DNA from: Gammaproteobacteria bacterium
GTDB lineage: Bacteria > Pseudomonadota > Gammaproteobacteria > Steroidobacterales > Steroidobacteraceae
Direction: 5' to 3'
DNA: 64,000 nucleotides
Assembly (NCBI GenBank): GCA_021323735.1
Contig: JAJPKM010000018.1
Coordinates: forward strand, 62,001-126,000
This document shows, one piece after another, positions 1 through 8,471 of this stretch. The number at the start of each line of letters is the position of its first letter. Positions within the stretch are counted from its first letter, which is position 1. Under the pieces are notes generated by a model. That model saw nothing but the letters and a program-made list of their open reading frames with translations. It ran no database searches and was not told where the DNA came from. A program made the translations under genes and the position numbers.

Positions 1-1
1 G

Positions 2-166
2 CCGGGCCTGGGCCGATTGGTGTTTCAAGCCATCGTCCAGCGGGACCTGATCGTCGTTCAGAGCGTGGTGCTCATCCTGGTATTCGCCGTGGTGGTGGTA
101 AGTTTCCTAGTTGAGCTTGCGTACGTGCTGGTCAATCCCCGTCTGCGGGCGACCTACGGCCCATGA
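2..166 (+). CDS. Oligopeptide/dipeptide ABC transporter permease, DppB-like (C-terminal fragment)
   Basis: Only the last 54 codons lie in the window; the gene begins upstream. The reading frame gives a long hydrophobic helix (VVLILVFAVVVVSFLVEL) followed by AYVLVNPRLR, the ending typical of DppB/OppB permeases (…DxLYxxLDPRIR). Its stop overlaps the start of the next permease gene (ATGA at 163-166), so the two inner-membrane subunits are translationally coupled. It should form the translocation pore with the DppC-like protein, powered by the fused ATPase downstream. Confidence 0.85.
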   Translation, partial: PGLGRLVFQAIVQRDLIVVQSVVLILVFAVVVVSFLVELAYVLVNPRLRATYGP

Positions 167-972
167 GCGCCGCGCCGCGAAATTCCAGCTTGATCGCCGG
201 CGCTCTCCTGACCGGCCTGTTCGTCGCCGTGGCGCTGATCGCTCCCTACTGGACTCCGTTCGATCCCCGAGCGCTCTCCATTGCCGGCAAGCTGCTGCCG
301 CCAAGTGCACACCACTGGTTCGGTACCGATCAACTCGGACGCGACGTGCTGTCGATGATCATGGCGGGTGCCCGCACTTCCGTCGGCGTGGCGGCGTTGT
401 CGGTGCTCATTGGACTGCTGGGCGTGCCGCTGGGGTTGCTCGCCGCCGCGCACAGCGGCGGCATCGATGAGCTCGTAACACGGGGAAATGATTTGGTGTT
501 CGCATTTCCGGCCCTGCTGCTGGCGATCCTGCTGACCTCCGTGCTGGGCCCCGGCGCGATCACTGCCATCATTGCCATCGGTATTTTCAACATTCCTGTT
601 TTTGCGCGTGTGACCCGGGCCGGCGCATTGCAACTATGGACTCGCGACTACGCGTCGGCCGCACGGGTCGCGGGCAAGGGACGCTGGCGAATTTCCCGCG
701 AGCACATCCTGCCGAACTTGGCGGGGCTGCTCATCGTTCAGGGCACCATCCAATTTTCCTTGGGAGTGATCGCTGAGGCGGGCCTGTCCTATGTGGGCCT
801 GAGTGCGCAGCCGCCCACGCCAAGCTGGGGCCGCATGCTGAACGAGGCGCAGACCCTGACGGCATTGGCGCCGTCCCTCGCGCTCTTTCCCGGCTTTGCA
901 ATTCTGCTGTTCGTGATGGGGTTGAATCTGCTTGGCGAGGGCCTGCGCCGGCGAACCGAGCGGCCTGAATGA
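163..972 (+). CDS. Oligopeptide/dipeptide ABC transporter permease, DppC-like
   Basis: A 269-residue inner-membrane permease of the BPD_transp_1 family. It shows the N-terminal signature HWFGTDQLGRDVLS (about 51-64), several transmembrane helices, an EAA-type cytoplasmic loop at about 163-185 that docks on the ATPase, and the C-terminal GLSYVGLSAQPPTPSWG motif (207-223) seen in DppC/OppC/GsiD. It is coupled by ATGA overlaps to the DppB-like gene before it and the ATPase after it. The family imports short peptides or similar small solutes with a periplasmic binding protein that is not in this window, so the substrate is unknown. Confidence 0.9.
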   Translation: MSAAPRNSSLIAGALLTGLFVAVALIAPYWTPFDPRALSIAGKLLPPSAHHWFGTDQLGRDVLSMIMAGARTSVGVAALSVLIGLLGVPLGLLAAAHSGGIDELVTRGNDLVFAFPALLLAILLTSVLGPGAITAIIAIGIFNIPVFARVTRAGALQLWTRDYASAARVAGKGRWRISREHILPNLAGLLIVQGTIQFSLGVIAEAGLSYVGLSAQPPTPSWGRMLNEAQTLTALAPSLALFPGFAILLFVMGLNLLGEGLRRRTERPE

Positions 973-2561
973 CCGCGCAGCTGCTGCAAATCGAGGGCCT
1001 AGGTGTCGCCATCGGAGCCACGCGCATCGTCAAGAACTTGTCGCTCGAGGTGCGTGCCGGGGAAATACTCGGGCTGGCCGGAGCCTCCGGGTCCGGAAAA
1101 TCCATGACCGCGCTTGCCATCATGCAGCTCCTGCCGCAGGCGGCGGTGATCACCGGCACGGTACGCCTGCGCGGCGCTACATTGAGCCGGAGCGAAGACG
1201 AGATGCTCGAGGTTCGCGGCCGCGATCTCGGTATGGTGTTTCAAGAACCCATGACGGCCTTGAATCCCCTGATGCGCATCGGCGATCAAGTGGCGGAAAC
1301 CCTGCGCTTGCATCGGGCGATGTCTGCCTCGGAGGCCCGGCACGCCGCGCGCGAAGCTCTGGATCTGGTGGGATTGACCGGCGAGCAAGGCGCGCTCGAC
1401 CGATTTCCCTACGAGCTGTCGGGCGGCCAGCGGCAGCGCGTGGCGATCGCCATGGCCGTGGTGATGGCGCCGCCGCTGCTCATCGCGGATGAACCGACCA
1501 CGGCCTTGGACGTCATCGCGCAAGCGCAAGTATTGTCGGTTCTGCGGGAGTTGGTTCGCACACGCAACATGGGCCTGGTTCTGATCACCCACGACCTTGC
1601 CGTCCTTAAGCAGCTTGCCGACCGTGTCGCCATCATGCACTTAGGGGAGATCGTCGAGCAGGGTCTCACCGCGGAAGTGCTGCTACGGCCGCGACAGCCG
1701 TACACGGCGGCGCTGGTCGCGGCGGCTTCGATCAGCCCGAAAGGCGCGGCGCGGCCCTCGAACGCGGCGGCGGTTTTGCAGGTGTGCGGTATCACGCGCG
1801 AATACCCGCGCAAGCGCCGGTCACTGTGGCATGCCGCTGCGCCACTGCGCGCGGTCGATGATGTGTCTCTCTGCATTCATGCCGGCGAGACCGTGGGCTT
1901 GGTGGGGGAGTCCGGTGCCGGCAAGTCGAGCCTGCTCCGAGTGATTCTCGCGCTGGAGCGCGCGCAGTCAGGACAGGTGCGCCTGCTGGGGGAGGATTTT
2001 TCCGCCGCGAAGGGCGCCGATCGGTACCGCCTGCGCCGTGCCATCCAGGCAGTATTCCAGGATCCGTACGGCAGCTTCGATCCACGGTGGACCGTTGAGC
2101 GTCTGATCGGCGAACCGTTCTTTCTCTTGGGTACCCCGCCCTCGCCGCTCGAGCGCCGGCGCCGAGTCGCCGCGGCGCTGGAGCAAGTGGGCTTGTCGGC
2201 GGCCGACGCGCGGCGCCTGCCGCGGGAATTCTCAGGCGGTGAGCGTCAACGAATCGCGATCGCGCGAGCTTTGATCACTGAGCCTGCCGTCATCGCGTTC
2301 GATGAGGCGCTATCGGCACTGGATGTCCTGTTGCGTGAGCAGGTCCTGAAGCTTCTGGCGGAGCTGGCGCAACGGCTCAACGTGGCGTACTTGTTTGTGT
2401 CGCACGATCTGCACGTGGTCAGGGCCCTCGCAGAACGCGTCTATGTCATGCAAAATGGGCGCATCGTGGAGGAAGGCTCCACGGAAACTTTATTTGGATC
2501 GCCGCGTCACGCCTATACCCAGGCGCTGGTCGCGGCTACCCTCAAGCTGCAGGTGAAGTAA
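969..2561 (+). CDS. Fused double ATP-binding protein of peptide ABC transporter (DppD-DppF type)
   Basis: This 530-residue protein carries two complete ABC cassettes in one chain, like GsiA/YejF. Cassette 1 has Walker A GASGSGKS (38-45), signature LSGGQRQ (150-156) and Walker B LLIADEPT (170-177). Cassette 2 has Walker A GESGAGKS (313-320), signature FSGGERQ (421-427) and Walker B VIAFDEAL (441-448). The linker around 240-265 includes the RQPYTAALVAA segment typical of oligopeptide ATPases. In cassette 2 the usual DEPTSALD is DEALSALD, which keeps the catalytic Glu. It overlaps dppC by ATGA and energises import through the two permeases. Confidence 0.92.
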   Translation: MTAQLLQIEGLGVAIGATRIVKNLSLEVRAGEILGLAGASGSGKSMTALAIMQLLPQAAVITGTVRLRGATLSRSEDEMLEVRGRDLGMVFQEPMTALNPLMRIGDQVAETLRLHRAMSASEARHAAREALDLVGLTGEQGALDRFPYELSGGQRQRVAIAMAVVMAPPLLIADEPTTALDVIAQAQVLSVLRELVRTRNMGLVLITHDLAVLKQLADRVAIMHLGEIVEQGLTAEVLLRPRQPYTAALVAAASISPKGAARPSNAAAVLQVCGITREYPRKRRSLWHAAAPLRAVDDVSLCIHAGETVGLVGESGAGKSSLLRVILALERAQSGQVRLLGEDFSAAKGADRYRLRRAIQAVFQDPYGSFDPRWTVERLIGEPFFLLGTPPSPLERRRRVAAALEQVGLSAADARRLPREFSGGERQRIAIARALITEPAVIAFDEALSALDVLLREQVLKLLAELAQRLNVAYLFVSHDLHVVRALAERVYVMQNGRIVEEGSTETLFGSPRHAYTQALVAATLKLQVK

Positions 2562-3569
2562 GTGTTCGCTCCCCGCCTCGTGACGGCTCGATTGATGCGA
2601 TTGAATGCCGGGGCACCTGCCAGGATGCGTCGGCGAATACTCACGGCGGCACTCCTCGGCGCAATGCTGACGATGGTATTCACGCAGCGCGCAAGCATTC
2701 CTCAGGCAATCGATTGGCTGCGACTGCACGGTCTGGTTTGGGGCGGCATCGCCTTGGCGAGCGCCATGCAAGTGATGCGGCGCCGAGCGCTCACGCTGGC
2801 AGAATTTTCCCGATCATGGCTGGCCTCGGTACCGGTCCGTCCGTCGGCCGCGCGCCTAGAGTCGCTCATCATCGCGACATTCCCCGCGGCGGTGGCACTG
2901 GGCGCGATCACCCTCCTGGGCTTGAGTTGCGGCCTCGTGCTCACGTCGCTGCACGCCGGCCGCGGCGGCGCTCTTCTGACCGTCTGGGCGATCTTGGGCG
3001 CGTCCATCGTGCTCGGCGCTTTGGTCGGCTATGCGGTGCCGGTGCCGAAACCCGTGGATTTGCCGCCAGGTTCACGTTATGTGCCACATCGCAAAGCCGA
3101 TGCCCATCGTGCCGCTCCGATTCGCCCGTCGCTCAACGCGTTAGGCTTATGGCCGGTGCGCCAGATGTTCGCGTGGGCGCAGCCGAAAATGCTGGCCCGC
3201 GCGGTGGTCCCCATTCTCGTCCTGATGCCGTTGGGCACGACGGCCGCCGCCGCCTTGGGTGCGATTGCCGTGTTCGCCGTGGCCGGCATGCTGTTGCTGT
3301 TGTGTCTGGCGGCCGTTGCGGCGAGCCGCGCAATTCGGCGGTGGCTCGCGCCGTTGCCGATACGTGTCCATGCCCTGACACGCATTTTTCTGCTGCCCAG
3401 TTTTGCCGTCATGATCGCTGCCGGTGCCGTTGAGGCAGTGCTCTTGGCGGCGCTCGGGGCGTCCTTCGGGAGGTCCGTCGCCGTGGGGTCGGTGATGGCG
3501 GTCATCGGATGCCTTGCGAGTTTCGGCGGCGCGAGATTCCGGGATGAGCGGCCGAGGGGCACGCCATGA
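2562..3569 (+). CDS. Predicted multi-pass membrane protein, probable ABC exporter permease subunit
   Basis: A 335-residue hydrophobic protein with about 6-8 predicted helices separated by a polar, Arg/Pro-rich cytoplasmic stretch near residues 165-195. No family was recognised. The GTG start at 2562 follows directly on the stop of the peptide ATPase; an internal ATG at 2595 is an alternative. Its 3' end overlaps the next gene, a solitary ABC ATPase, by an ATGA, so by context it is the membrane partner of that ATPase (inference). It lacks the EAA loop and signatures of the importer permeases upstream, so it looks like a separate ABC-2-like system. Confidence 0.6.
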   Translation: MFAPRLVTARLMRLNAGAPARMRRRILTAALLGAMLTMVFTQRASIPQAIDWLRLHGLVWGGIALASAMQVMRRRALTLAEFSRSWLASVPVRPSAARLESLIIATFPAAVALGAITLLGLSCGLVLTSLHAGRGGALLTVWAILGASIVLGALVGYAVPVPKPVDLPPGSRYVPHRKADAHRAAPIRPSLNALGLWPVRQMFAWAQPKMLARAVVPILVLMPLGTTAAAALGAIAVFAVAGMLLLLCLAAVAASRAIRRWLAPLPIRVHALTRIFLLPSFAVMIAAGAVEAVLLAALGASFGRSVAVGSVMAVIGCLASFGGARFRDERPRGTP

Positions 3570-4297
3570 GTGGCGAGGTTTTAGCGGTGCGCGGGCTGCG
3601 CGCCGGCTATGGAGCGCGCACGGTCTTGGAGAATATTTCCATCACCCTCATGGCCGGAGACTGGTTCGTGCTCTTGGGTCCCAATGGCTGCGGCAAGAGC
3701 ACGCTGCTCGATTGCATCGTCAGCCGCCTGAAGCCCTCGGGCGGCGACATAGGCATTGCCGGTCATTCGTTGGCGAGAAACGCCTACGAAGCGAAACTTC
3801 AGCTCGGGTATGGCTGCGCGCCCGATACCTTGCCGGAACTACTGACGTCACGTCAATGCCTAGAGGTGCACGCCGGCGCCAAGGGACTGGCCGCGATCGG
3901 CGCCGATTTGTTGGAACTTGCAGAGGGCTTGAGATTCACGCCTTATCTAGAATCATTTGTCGATACGCTGTCGCTGGGTACTCGCCAGAAACTGGCGGTG
4001 TTGTTGGCGCTGGTGGGCGACCCATTGCTCATCGTCCTGGACGAGGCGTTCAATGGGCTCGATCCGGCGAGCGCCCTGGTGCTCAAGCGCCATCTGCGGG
4101 CCAGAATCGAACGGCGTGGCGGGGCACTGCTGCTGGCCACGCATTCCTTGGACATCGTGGAGCACTATGCGGATCGCGCGGCGGTGTTGATTGACGGTAA
4201 GCTCAAGCATGAATGGACCCGGGGCGAATTGCAGCGGCTGCGCGCGAATGGCGCTGACTTCGAAGCGGCACTGACGGTGGCAATCGGCGAGACTTGA
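3566..4297 (+). CDS. ABC transporter ATP-binding protein (ABC-2/CcmA-like)
   Basis: A 243-residue single ABC cassette with Walker A GPNGCGKST (38-46), a slightly unusual signature LSLGTRQK (135-142, consensus LSGGQxxR), Walker B LLIVLDEAF followed by GLDPAS (154-168), and the switch His in LLLATHS (H192). The layout is that of ATPases of ABC-2 exporters. It overlaps the preceding membrane-protein gene by ATGA and is the last gene of the plus-strand run; coaX lies convergent downstream. The substrate cannot be read from the sequence. Confidence 0.85.
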   Translation: MSGEVLAVRGLRAGYGARTVLENISITLMAGDWFVLLGPNGCGKSTLLDCIVSRLKPSGGDIGIAGHSLARNAYEAKLQLGYGCAPDTLPELLTSRQCLEVHAGAKGLAAIGADLLELAEGLRFTPYLESFVDTLSLGTRQKLAVLLALVGDPLLIVLDEAFNGLDPASALVLKRHLRARIERRGGALLLATHSLDIVEHYADRAAVLIDGKLKHEWTRGELQRLRANGADFEAALTVAIGET

Positions 4298-4366
4298 GCC
4301 GCGGCCGGTGCCCCGCGCCTGACAATCCCTTGCCGCCGCGGAATCGACGCAGCCGGTATGCGAAGC

Positions 4367-5122
4367 CTAGCGCGGCTGCGCCGCAATGACTGCCAAGCCT
4401 TGCAACACCAGGTCCGGCACGATCTCGCCGCGCACGCGCATGGTGGCGGAAATCAAGTTGGCATCGCCGCCGGTGATGAACAATTTAGGTAAGGTGCCGG
4501 TGTTCTGCTCGATGACCTCGGCGGCGCGATCCGCCATGCCGGCCAGTGCGAACACGGCGCCGCGAGACACGGCCGCAATGGTGTTATTGGCGAGAATGCC
4601 GGCCAGCGAAGGCGTGCTGTTGCCGGCTGCCTTGGCGATGTCGCTGGTATTGCCCATCAAGGCCTCGCGCATCAGATGAACGCCGGGGGCTATCAGGCCA
4701 CCGAGATGCTGGCCATGGGAATCCACGCTGTCGACCTTGACTGCCGTACCCGCGTCCACAACACAAAGCGCTGTTTGCGCGCGGGTCCAGGCACCGATGA
4801 GCGCCAACCAACGATCCGCACCCAGCAGCGTCGGATCCAGATAGCCGCTGGTCAAACCGTGGTACTCGCGCGCCGCGGTGATGAACTCGATGTTGACGTG
4901 AAAGGCTTTCTTCGCCAGGCGCGTGAGCGTTTTGGCCATGACCGGTCCCGCTACATTGGAGACCAATACTCGGCTGGGTTTTTGCCCCGACGCGAACAGC
5001 GCAGAAGTCCAAATGCCCGGCTTGGCATCACGATGAACCACTGCCTGCTGATCGGAGAGCCCTTTGTCGGTGAGCCAAGCCCATTTGAGGCGCGTGTTGC
5101 CGACATCGATGACCAAAATCAT
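4367..5122 (-). CDS. coaX: Type III pantothenate kinase
   Basis: Phosphorylates pantothenate, the first step of coenzyme A synthesis. The ASKHA-type phosphate-binding motif is at the N-terminus (ILVIDVGNTRLKWAW), followed by GADRWLALIGA, the VVDAGTAVKVD block with the catalytic Asp, HLGGLIAPG and FITGGDA. The start chosen at 5122 gives the standard family N-terminus; an upstream in-frame ATG at 5155 would add 11 residues with no family match. The 251-residue length fits CoaX. It is convergent with the ABC ATPase and divergent from apt. BirA, its frequent partner gene, is not adjacent here. Confidence 0.92.
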   Translation of the reverse strand: MILVIDVGNTRLKWAWLTDKGLSDQQAVVHRDAKPGIWTSALFASGQKPSRVLVSNVAGPVMAKTLTRLAKKAFHVNIEFITAAREYHGLTSGYLDPTLLGADRWLALIGAWTRAQTALCVVDAGTAVKVDSVDSHGQHLGGLIAPGVHLMREALMGNTSDIAKAAGNSTPSLAGILANNTIAAVSRGAVFALAGMADRAAEVIEQNTGTLPKLFITGGDANLISATMRVRGEIVPDLVLQGLAVIAAQPR

Positions 5123-5240
5123 GAGTAGTTCATTTGCTCTTGCCGTGACGCGCATCGCTCAACGGATAAGGATAGCATCGTGGCCGGGAATCTTAGCCGT
5201 TTAGCCGCTAAACTGCGCAGATGTCAGCCAGCGAGCGCTT

Positions 5241-5744
5241 ATGTCCGATTTGAAGAATGCCATCCGCGACGTGCCCGACTTCCCTAAGCCGGGGATCCTG
5301 TTCCGCGATATTGCGCCGTTGTTGCGCGATCGCTTCGAGGACACCCTGCGTGCTTTGGATGCGCTGCTCACTGATGAGGAATGGAACGGGATCGACGCGC
5401 TGGCCGGCGTGGAGTCGCGGGGCTTTATTCTCGGGGCTGCCTTGGCGACGCGCCGAGGCAAGGGATTCGTGTTGGTGCGCAAACAAGGCAAGTTACCGCC
5501 GCCGGTGGTCGACGTGGCCTACGATCTCGAGTACGGGTCGGGGGTCTTGGAGATGCAAAGGGGCAAGGGCCGAGTCGTGTTGGTCGACGATGTGTTGGCT
5601 ACCGGCGGCACGATGACCGCGGCCGCGGAATTGTGCGAGCGTGCCGGTTATCAACTCGAGGCGCTGCTCGCGCTCATCGATCTGAAGATCGTGCCGGGCT
5701 ATGCCTGGCGGAATATGCGGGTGCGGGCCTGCATCGAGTACTAG
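5241..5744 (+). CDS. apt: Adenine phosphoribosyltransferase
   Basis: Converts adenine and PRPP to AMP (purine salvage). The 167 residues open with the family N-terminus (IRDVPDFPKPGILFRDI) and carry GVESRGFILGAALA (56-69) and the PRPP-binding motif VVLVDDVLATGGT (112-124). The end is short and slightly divergent, with WRNMRVRACIEY in place of the usual L.gy.v.Sl.ey. The next gene, a nucleosidase, starts within a few bases, so the pair likely supplies and recycles adenine: the nucleosidase releases the base and Apt recaptures it. Confidence 0.93.
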   Translation: MSDLKNAIRDVPDFPKPGILFRDIAPLLRDRFEDTLRALDALLTDEEWNGIDALAGVESRGFILGAALATRRGKGFVLVRKQGKLPPPVVDVAYDLEYGSGVLEMQRGKGRVVLVDDVLATGGTMTAAAELCERAGYQLEALLALIDLKIVPGYAWRNMRVRACIEY

Positions 5745-5745
5745 C

Positions 5746-6330
5746 TTGCCGCGCACCCTCGTGGTCATGGCCCTGCGGGTGGAGTCGGCGGGCGTATTCG
5801 AGGCGGCCGGGGTGCCGGTGCTTTACTGCGGCGTGGGCAAGGTCAATGCCGCGATCGCGCTCACCCAGGCACTGTCCCGATACGCGCAAGCCGGCGAGGG
5901 ATTGCCGCGGGTGGTGAACTTCGGTTCCGCGGGAAGCCGCTGCCACGCCGCGGGTACACTCGTGGCCTGTCACGAATTCGTCCAGCGCGACATGGATGTG
6001 CGAGGCTTGGGCTTCGAACTCGGCGTCACCCCCTACGATGAGGCGCCCCCCAGGCTCACCTTCGAACCGGTATTTTCCCTGCCGGCCGCTGTGTGCGGCA
6101 GCGGCGATTCATTCGCCACCACGGGAGTCGACTTAGATTGCGCGGTGGTCGACATGGAGGCGTATGCGCTGGCAAAGGTGTGCTGGCATGAAAATGCAAG
6201 GTTTGCCTGCGCAAAATACATCACCGACGGCGCGGACCACACGGCTGCCGATGATTGGCAGCGCAATGTGCACCGGGCGGCGGATGATTTTCTGCAATTG
6301 TTTCGCGACATTGAAAAGGCAAAGAAATGA
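5746..6330 (+). CDS. Nucleoside phosphorylase/nucleosidase superfamily protein (MTA/SAH nucleosidase-like)
   Basis: About 194 residues of the PNP/UDP fold. Visible family blocks are an N-terminal LVVMALRVESAGV, YCGVGKVNAAIAL, VVNFGSAGS, CHEFVQRDMDVRGLGF, VVDMEAYALAKVC (ribose-binding Glu region, the MExxA motif) and a C-terminal YITDGAD with the catalytic-Asp position. The start is uncertain: TTG 5746 directly after the apt stop, GTG 5761 or ATG 5767 all keep the fold. The context with apt makes hydrolysis of methylthioadenosine or adenosylhomocysteine to adenine the likeliest role; futalosine hydrolase (MqnB) is a related alternative. Confidence 0.8.
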   Translation: MPRTLVVMALRVESAGVFEAAGVPVLYCGVGKVNAAIALTQALSRYAQAGEGLPRVVNFGSAGSRCHAAGTLVACHEFVQRDMDVRGLGFELGVTPYDEAPPRLTFEPVFSLPAAVCGSGDSFATTGVDLDCAVVDMEAYALAKVCWHENARFACAKYITDGADHTAADDWQRNVHRAADDFLQLFRDIEKAKK

Positions 6331-7724
6331 AATATGGTCTTCGATTGCTGGGCTTGTTTGCCCTGGTCTGTTCCCACGCGGTCATGGCCGCGGTCGCAGC
6401 GGGCGATGCCGTCGGTGCACCCAATGTCGCCGGTCGAGCCACTGTGGCAGGTCCGCCCATGGTGATGCTCATCTCCGTGGATGGCATGAAGCCCGAGGCC
6501 ATCATCGATGCGCAGCGCCATCACCTCAAGGTGCCGAACCTGCGGGCGTTCATGGCGGACGGTGTCTATGCCACGGGCGTGCGCGGGGTTCTGCCGACTC
6601 TGACATATCCCAGCCATACCACGCTGCTGACGGGGGCATCGCCGGCCACGCATGGTATCTACGGCAACACGACGTTCGATCCGCTGCTGCGCAATCAGCG
6701 TGGATGGTACTGGTATGCGGAGGACGTGAAGGTCCCCACGCTCTGGGACGCCGCCGCGGCGGCCCATCTCGAAACGGCCAACATCTATTGGCCGGTGAGT
6801 GTCGGCGCCAACATCACCTACAATCTGCCGCAGATTTGGCGCGCCGGCACCGACGACGATTTGAAGCTGCAGCGCGCCCTGAGCACGCCGGGGTTGGAAC
6901 AAGAGCTTTCCGCGGGCCTTGCCCGATATCCCGGAGGCATGCAGGAAACGGTTGCCGAGGATGAGATTCGGGCGCGGTTCGCGATCCGCCTATTGCAGAC
7001 CAAGCATCCCCGTTTTTTCACCGTGTACCTGACCGGACTCGACACCGAGGAACACTTGTCGGGTCCGTTCAGTCCAAAATCCAATGAAACGCTCGAACGT
7101 CTCGACGCGGTGGTGGGCTCTTTGCGGGCGGCGGCCGAACATGAAGCGCCGGGCCGGGCCACGATTTGCGTCGTATCGGACCATGGATTCGCCGCCGTCG
7201 AGCACTACGTCAATCTCTACGCCGCGTTCCTGCAGACGGGGCTGTTCAGTGTCGACAAGGACAACAACATCAAGGACTGGAAGGCGATGCTCTGGCCCGC
7301 GGGCGGCAGCGCCGCGGTCATGCTGGCCGATCCGGCCGACGGGGAGGTGCGCGCCCAAGTGAAAGCGCTGCTCGACAAGCTGGCGAGCGATCCGGCGAAC
7401 GGCATCGATCGCGTGTTGACCCAGGAAGAGATTCGGCGCGGTCGAGGCTTTCCCGATGCTGCCTTCCTGATCTCGCTGCGCAGCGGCTACGAGATGGGCT
7501 ACGGCCTGACGCTACCGTTGGTGGTCAAGCCGGGCAACTTAGGCATGCATGGCTACGTGCCGGAACGCGCCGACATGCGCTCGGCATTCTTCATCGTGGG
7601 CCCGCATATCGCCAAGGCCAAATCCTTGGGCGAAATCGACATGCGCCAGATAGCGCCCACCATTGCGGACATTCTGCAGGTGAGGTTGGCCGGGGCGGAA
7701 ATGGCGGGGATTGCGCTCAACTAG
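6327..7724 (+). CDS. Exported nucleotide pyrophosphatase/phosphodiesterase (NPP family, alkaline phosphatase superfamily)
   Basis: 465 residues with an N-terminal signal peptide (cleavage near residue 21-25). Metal and catalytic blocks of the NPP family are present: SVDGMKPEAI (Asp52), the nucleophile segment LPTLTYPSHTTLLTG (about 89-103, Thr as nucleophile), LDTEEH (Asp239, His243), SDHG (Asp285, His286) and a C-terminal MHGY His motif. It should hydrolyse nucleotide or other phosphodiester bonds in the periplasm. It overlaps the nucleosidase gene by ATGA, so apt, nucleosidase and NPP form an operon that could carry extracellular nucleotides down to recovered adenine. Confidence 0.9.
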   Translation: MKYGLRLLGLFALVCSHAVMAAVAAGDAVGAPNVAGRATVAGPPMVMLISVDGMKPEAIIDAQRHHLKVPNLRAFMADGVYATGVRGVLPTLTYPSHTTLLTGASPATHGIYGNTTFDPLLRNQRGWYWYAEDVKVPTLWDAAAAAHLETANIYWPVSVGANITYNLPQIWRAGTDDDLKLQRALSTPGLEQELSAGLARYPGGMQETVAEDEIRARFAIRLLQTKHPRFFTVYLTGLDTEEHLSGPFSPKSNETLERLDAVVGSLRAAAEHEAPGRATICVVSDHGFAAVEHYVNLYAAFLQTGLFSVDKDNNIKDWKAMLWPAGGSAAVMLADPADGEVRAQVKALLDKLASDPANGIDRVLTQEEIRRGRGFPDAAFLISLRSGYEMGYGLTLPLVVKPGNLGMHGYVPERADMRSAFFIVGPHIAKAKSLGEIDMRQIAPTIADILQVRLAGAEMAGIALN

Positions 7725-7800
7725 GAGTGTGAGCGGTAGGAAGTCATCGCGGTAGCGCATGTCTACCACGTGCCCCGAGCCGTCGGTGGCGAGACTTGTA

Positions 7801-8451
7801 CTAACTCGGCTTTGCGCGACTGGGTGGGCCGGAGGGCGGAGTGGTCGCCTTGAAACTCGGCCGCGTTGCATGACGTTCGTAATAAGCGGCGAGATGGGGT
7901 GCGGCGGCGAAAGCGTCGGCTCCTTCGGGCAGTTGCCGGACCCAGTAGAGGATCGGCAGCAGGTTGATGTCTGCGAGTGTGAATTGGTCACCCGCGAGAT
8001 GGCCGGTCTCGGCGACCGCCTCGTTGAGAATCCCGATCTGCTGGCGCACGGCCGGCACCACCGCTTCGATCGCTTTTCGGTCGGGCTTGCCATCGGTGGT
8101 CTTCGGCGCGGCATAGGCCAAGAGATATGTTCGGGTGAGGGTAACGTCCATCACCGTATTGACGAGCGACACCCATTGCTCGACGACGCCCGCAAGACGC
8201 GGATCGGACGGAATGAGCTGCGGGCCCGGAAAGCTGCGGTCGAGATATGTCGCGATCGCCTTCGATTCGTAAAGTTCGAAGTCACCATGGCGCAGCAGCG
8301 GCATTTTCCCGAAAGGATGAACGGCAAACAACTCGGATGAGCCCAGCAGCGTTTCTGTCAACACGTACTCGATCCCCTTTTCCTCGCAGGCCATGCAAAC
8401 GACCCGCGTGTAGGTCGAGCGAAGCGAACCGATGATTTCCGGTTTGCCCAT
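7801..8451 (-). CDS. Glutathione S-transferase family protein
   Basis: 216 residues with the thioredoxin-like N-terminal domain (GSLRSTYTRVVCMACEEKG, then FGKMPLLRHGDFELYESKAI with the cis-Pro and the Glu-Ser glutathione-binding pair) and an all-helical C-terminal domain containing the N-capping-box motif LAGDQFTLADI. The Ser/Thr in SLRSTYTR is the likely thiol-activating region. It is the last gene of a minus-strand run (ArsR, SRPBCC, GST) with 20 bases between it and the SRPBCC gene, so probably one regulated transcript. The substrate is unknown. Confidence 0.88.
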   Translation of the reverse strand: MGKPEIIGSLRSTYTRVVCMACEEKGIEYVLTETLLGSSELFAVHPFGKMPLLRHGDFELYESKAIATYLDRSFPGPQLIPSDPRLAGVVEQWVSLVNTVMDVTLTRTYLLAYAAPKTTDGKPDRKAIEAVVPAVRQQIGILNEAVAETGHLAGDQFTLADINLLPILYWVRQLPEGADAFAAAPHLAAYYERHATRPSFKATTPPSGPPSRAKPS

Positions 8452-8471
8452 AGGTTGTCTCCCGATAAATA

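Noticed and set aside
7725-7800. Possible remnant coding frame (DGSGHVVDMRYRDDF) after the NPP gene on the minus strand
   Set aside because: Very short, no start or end signals; cannot be tied to a family.
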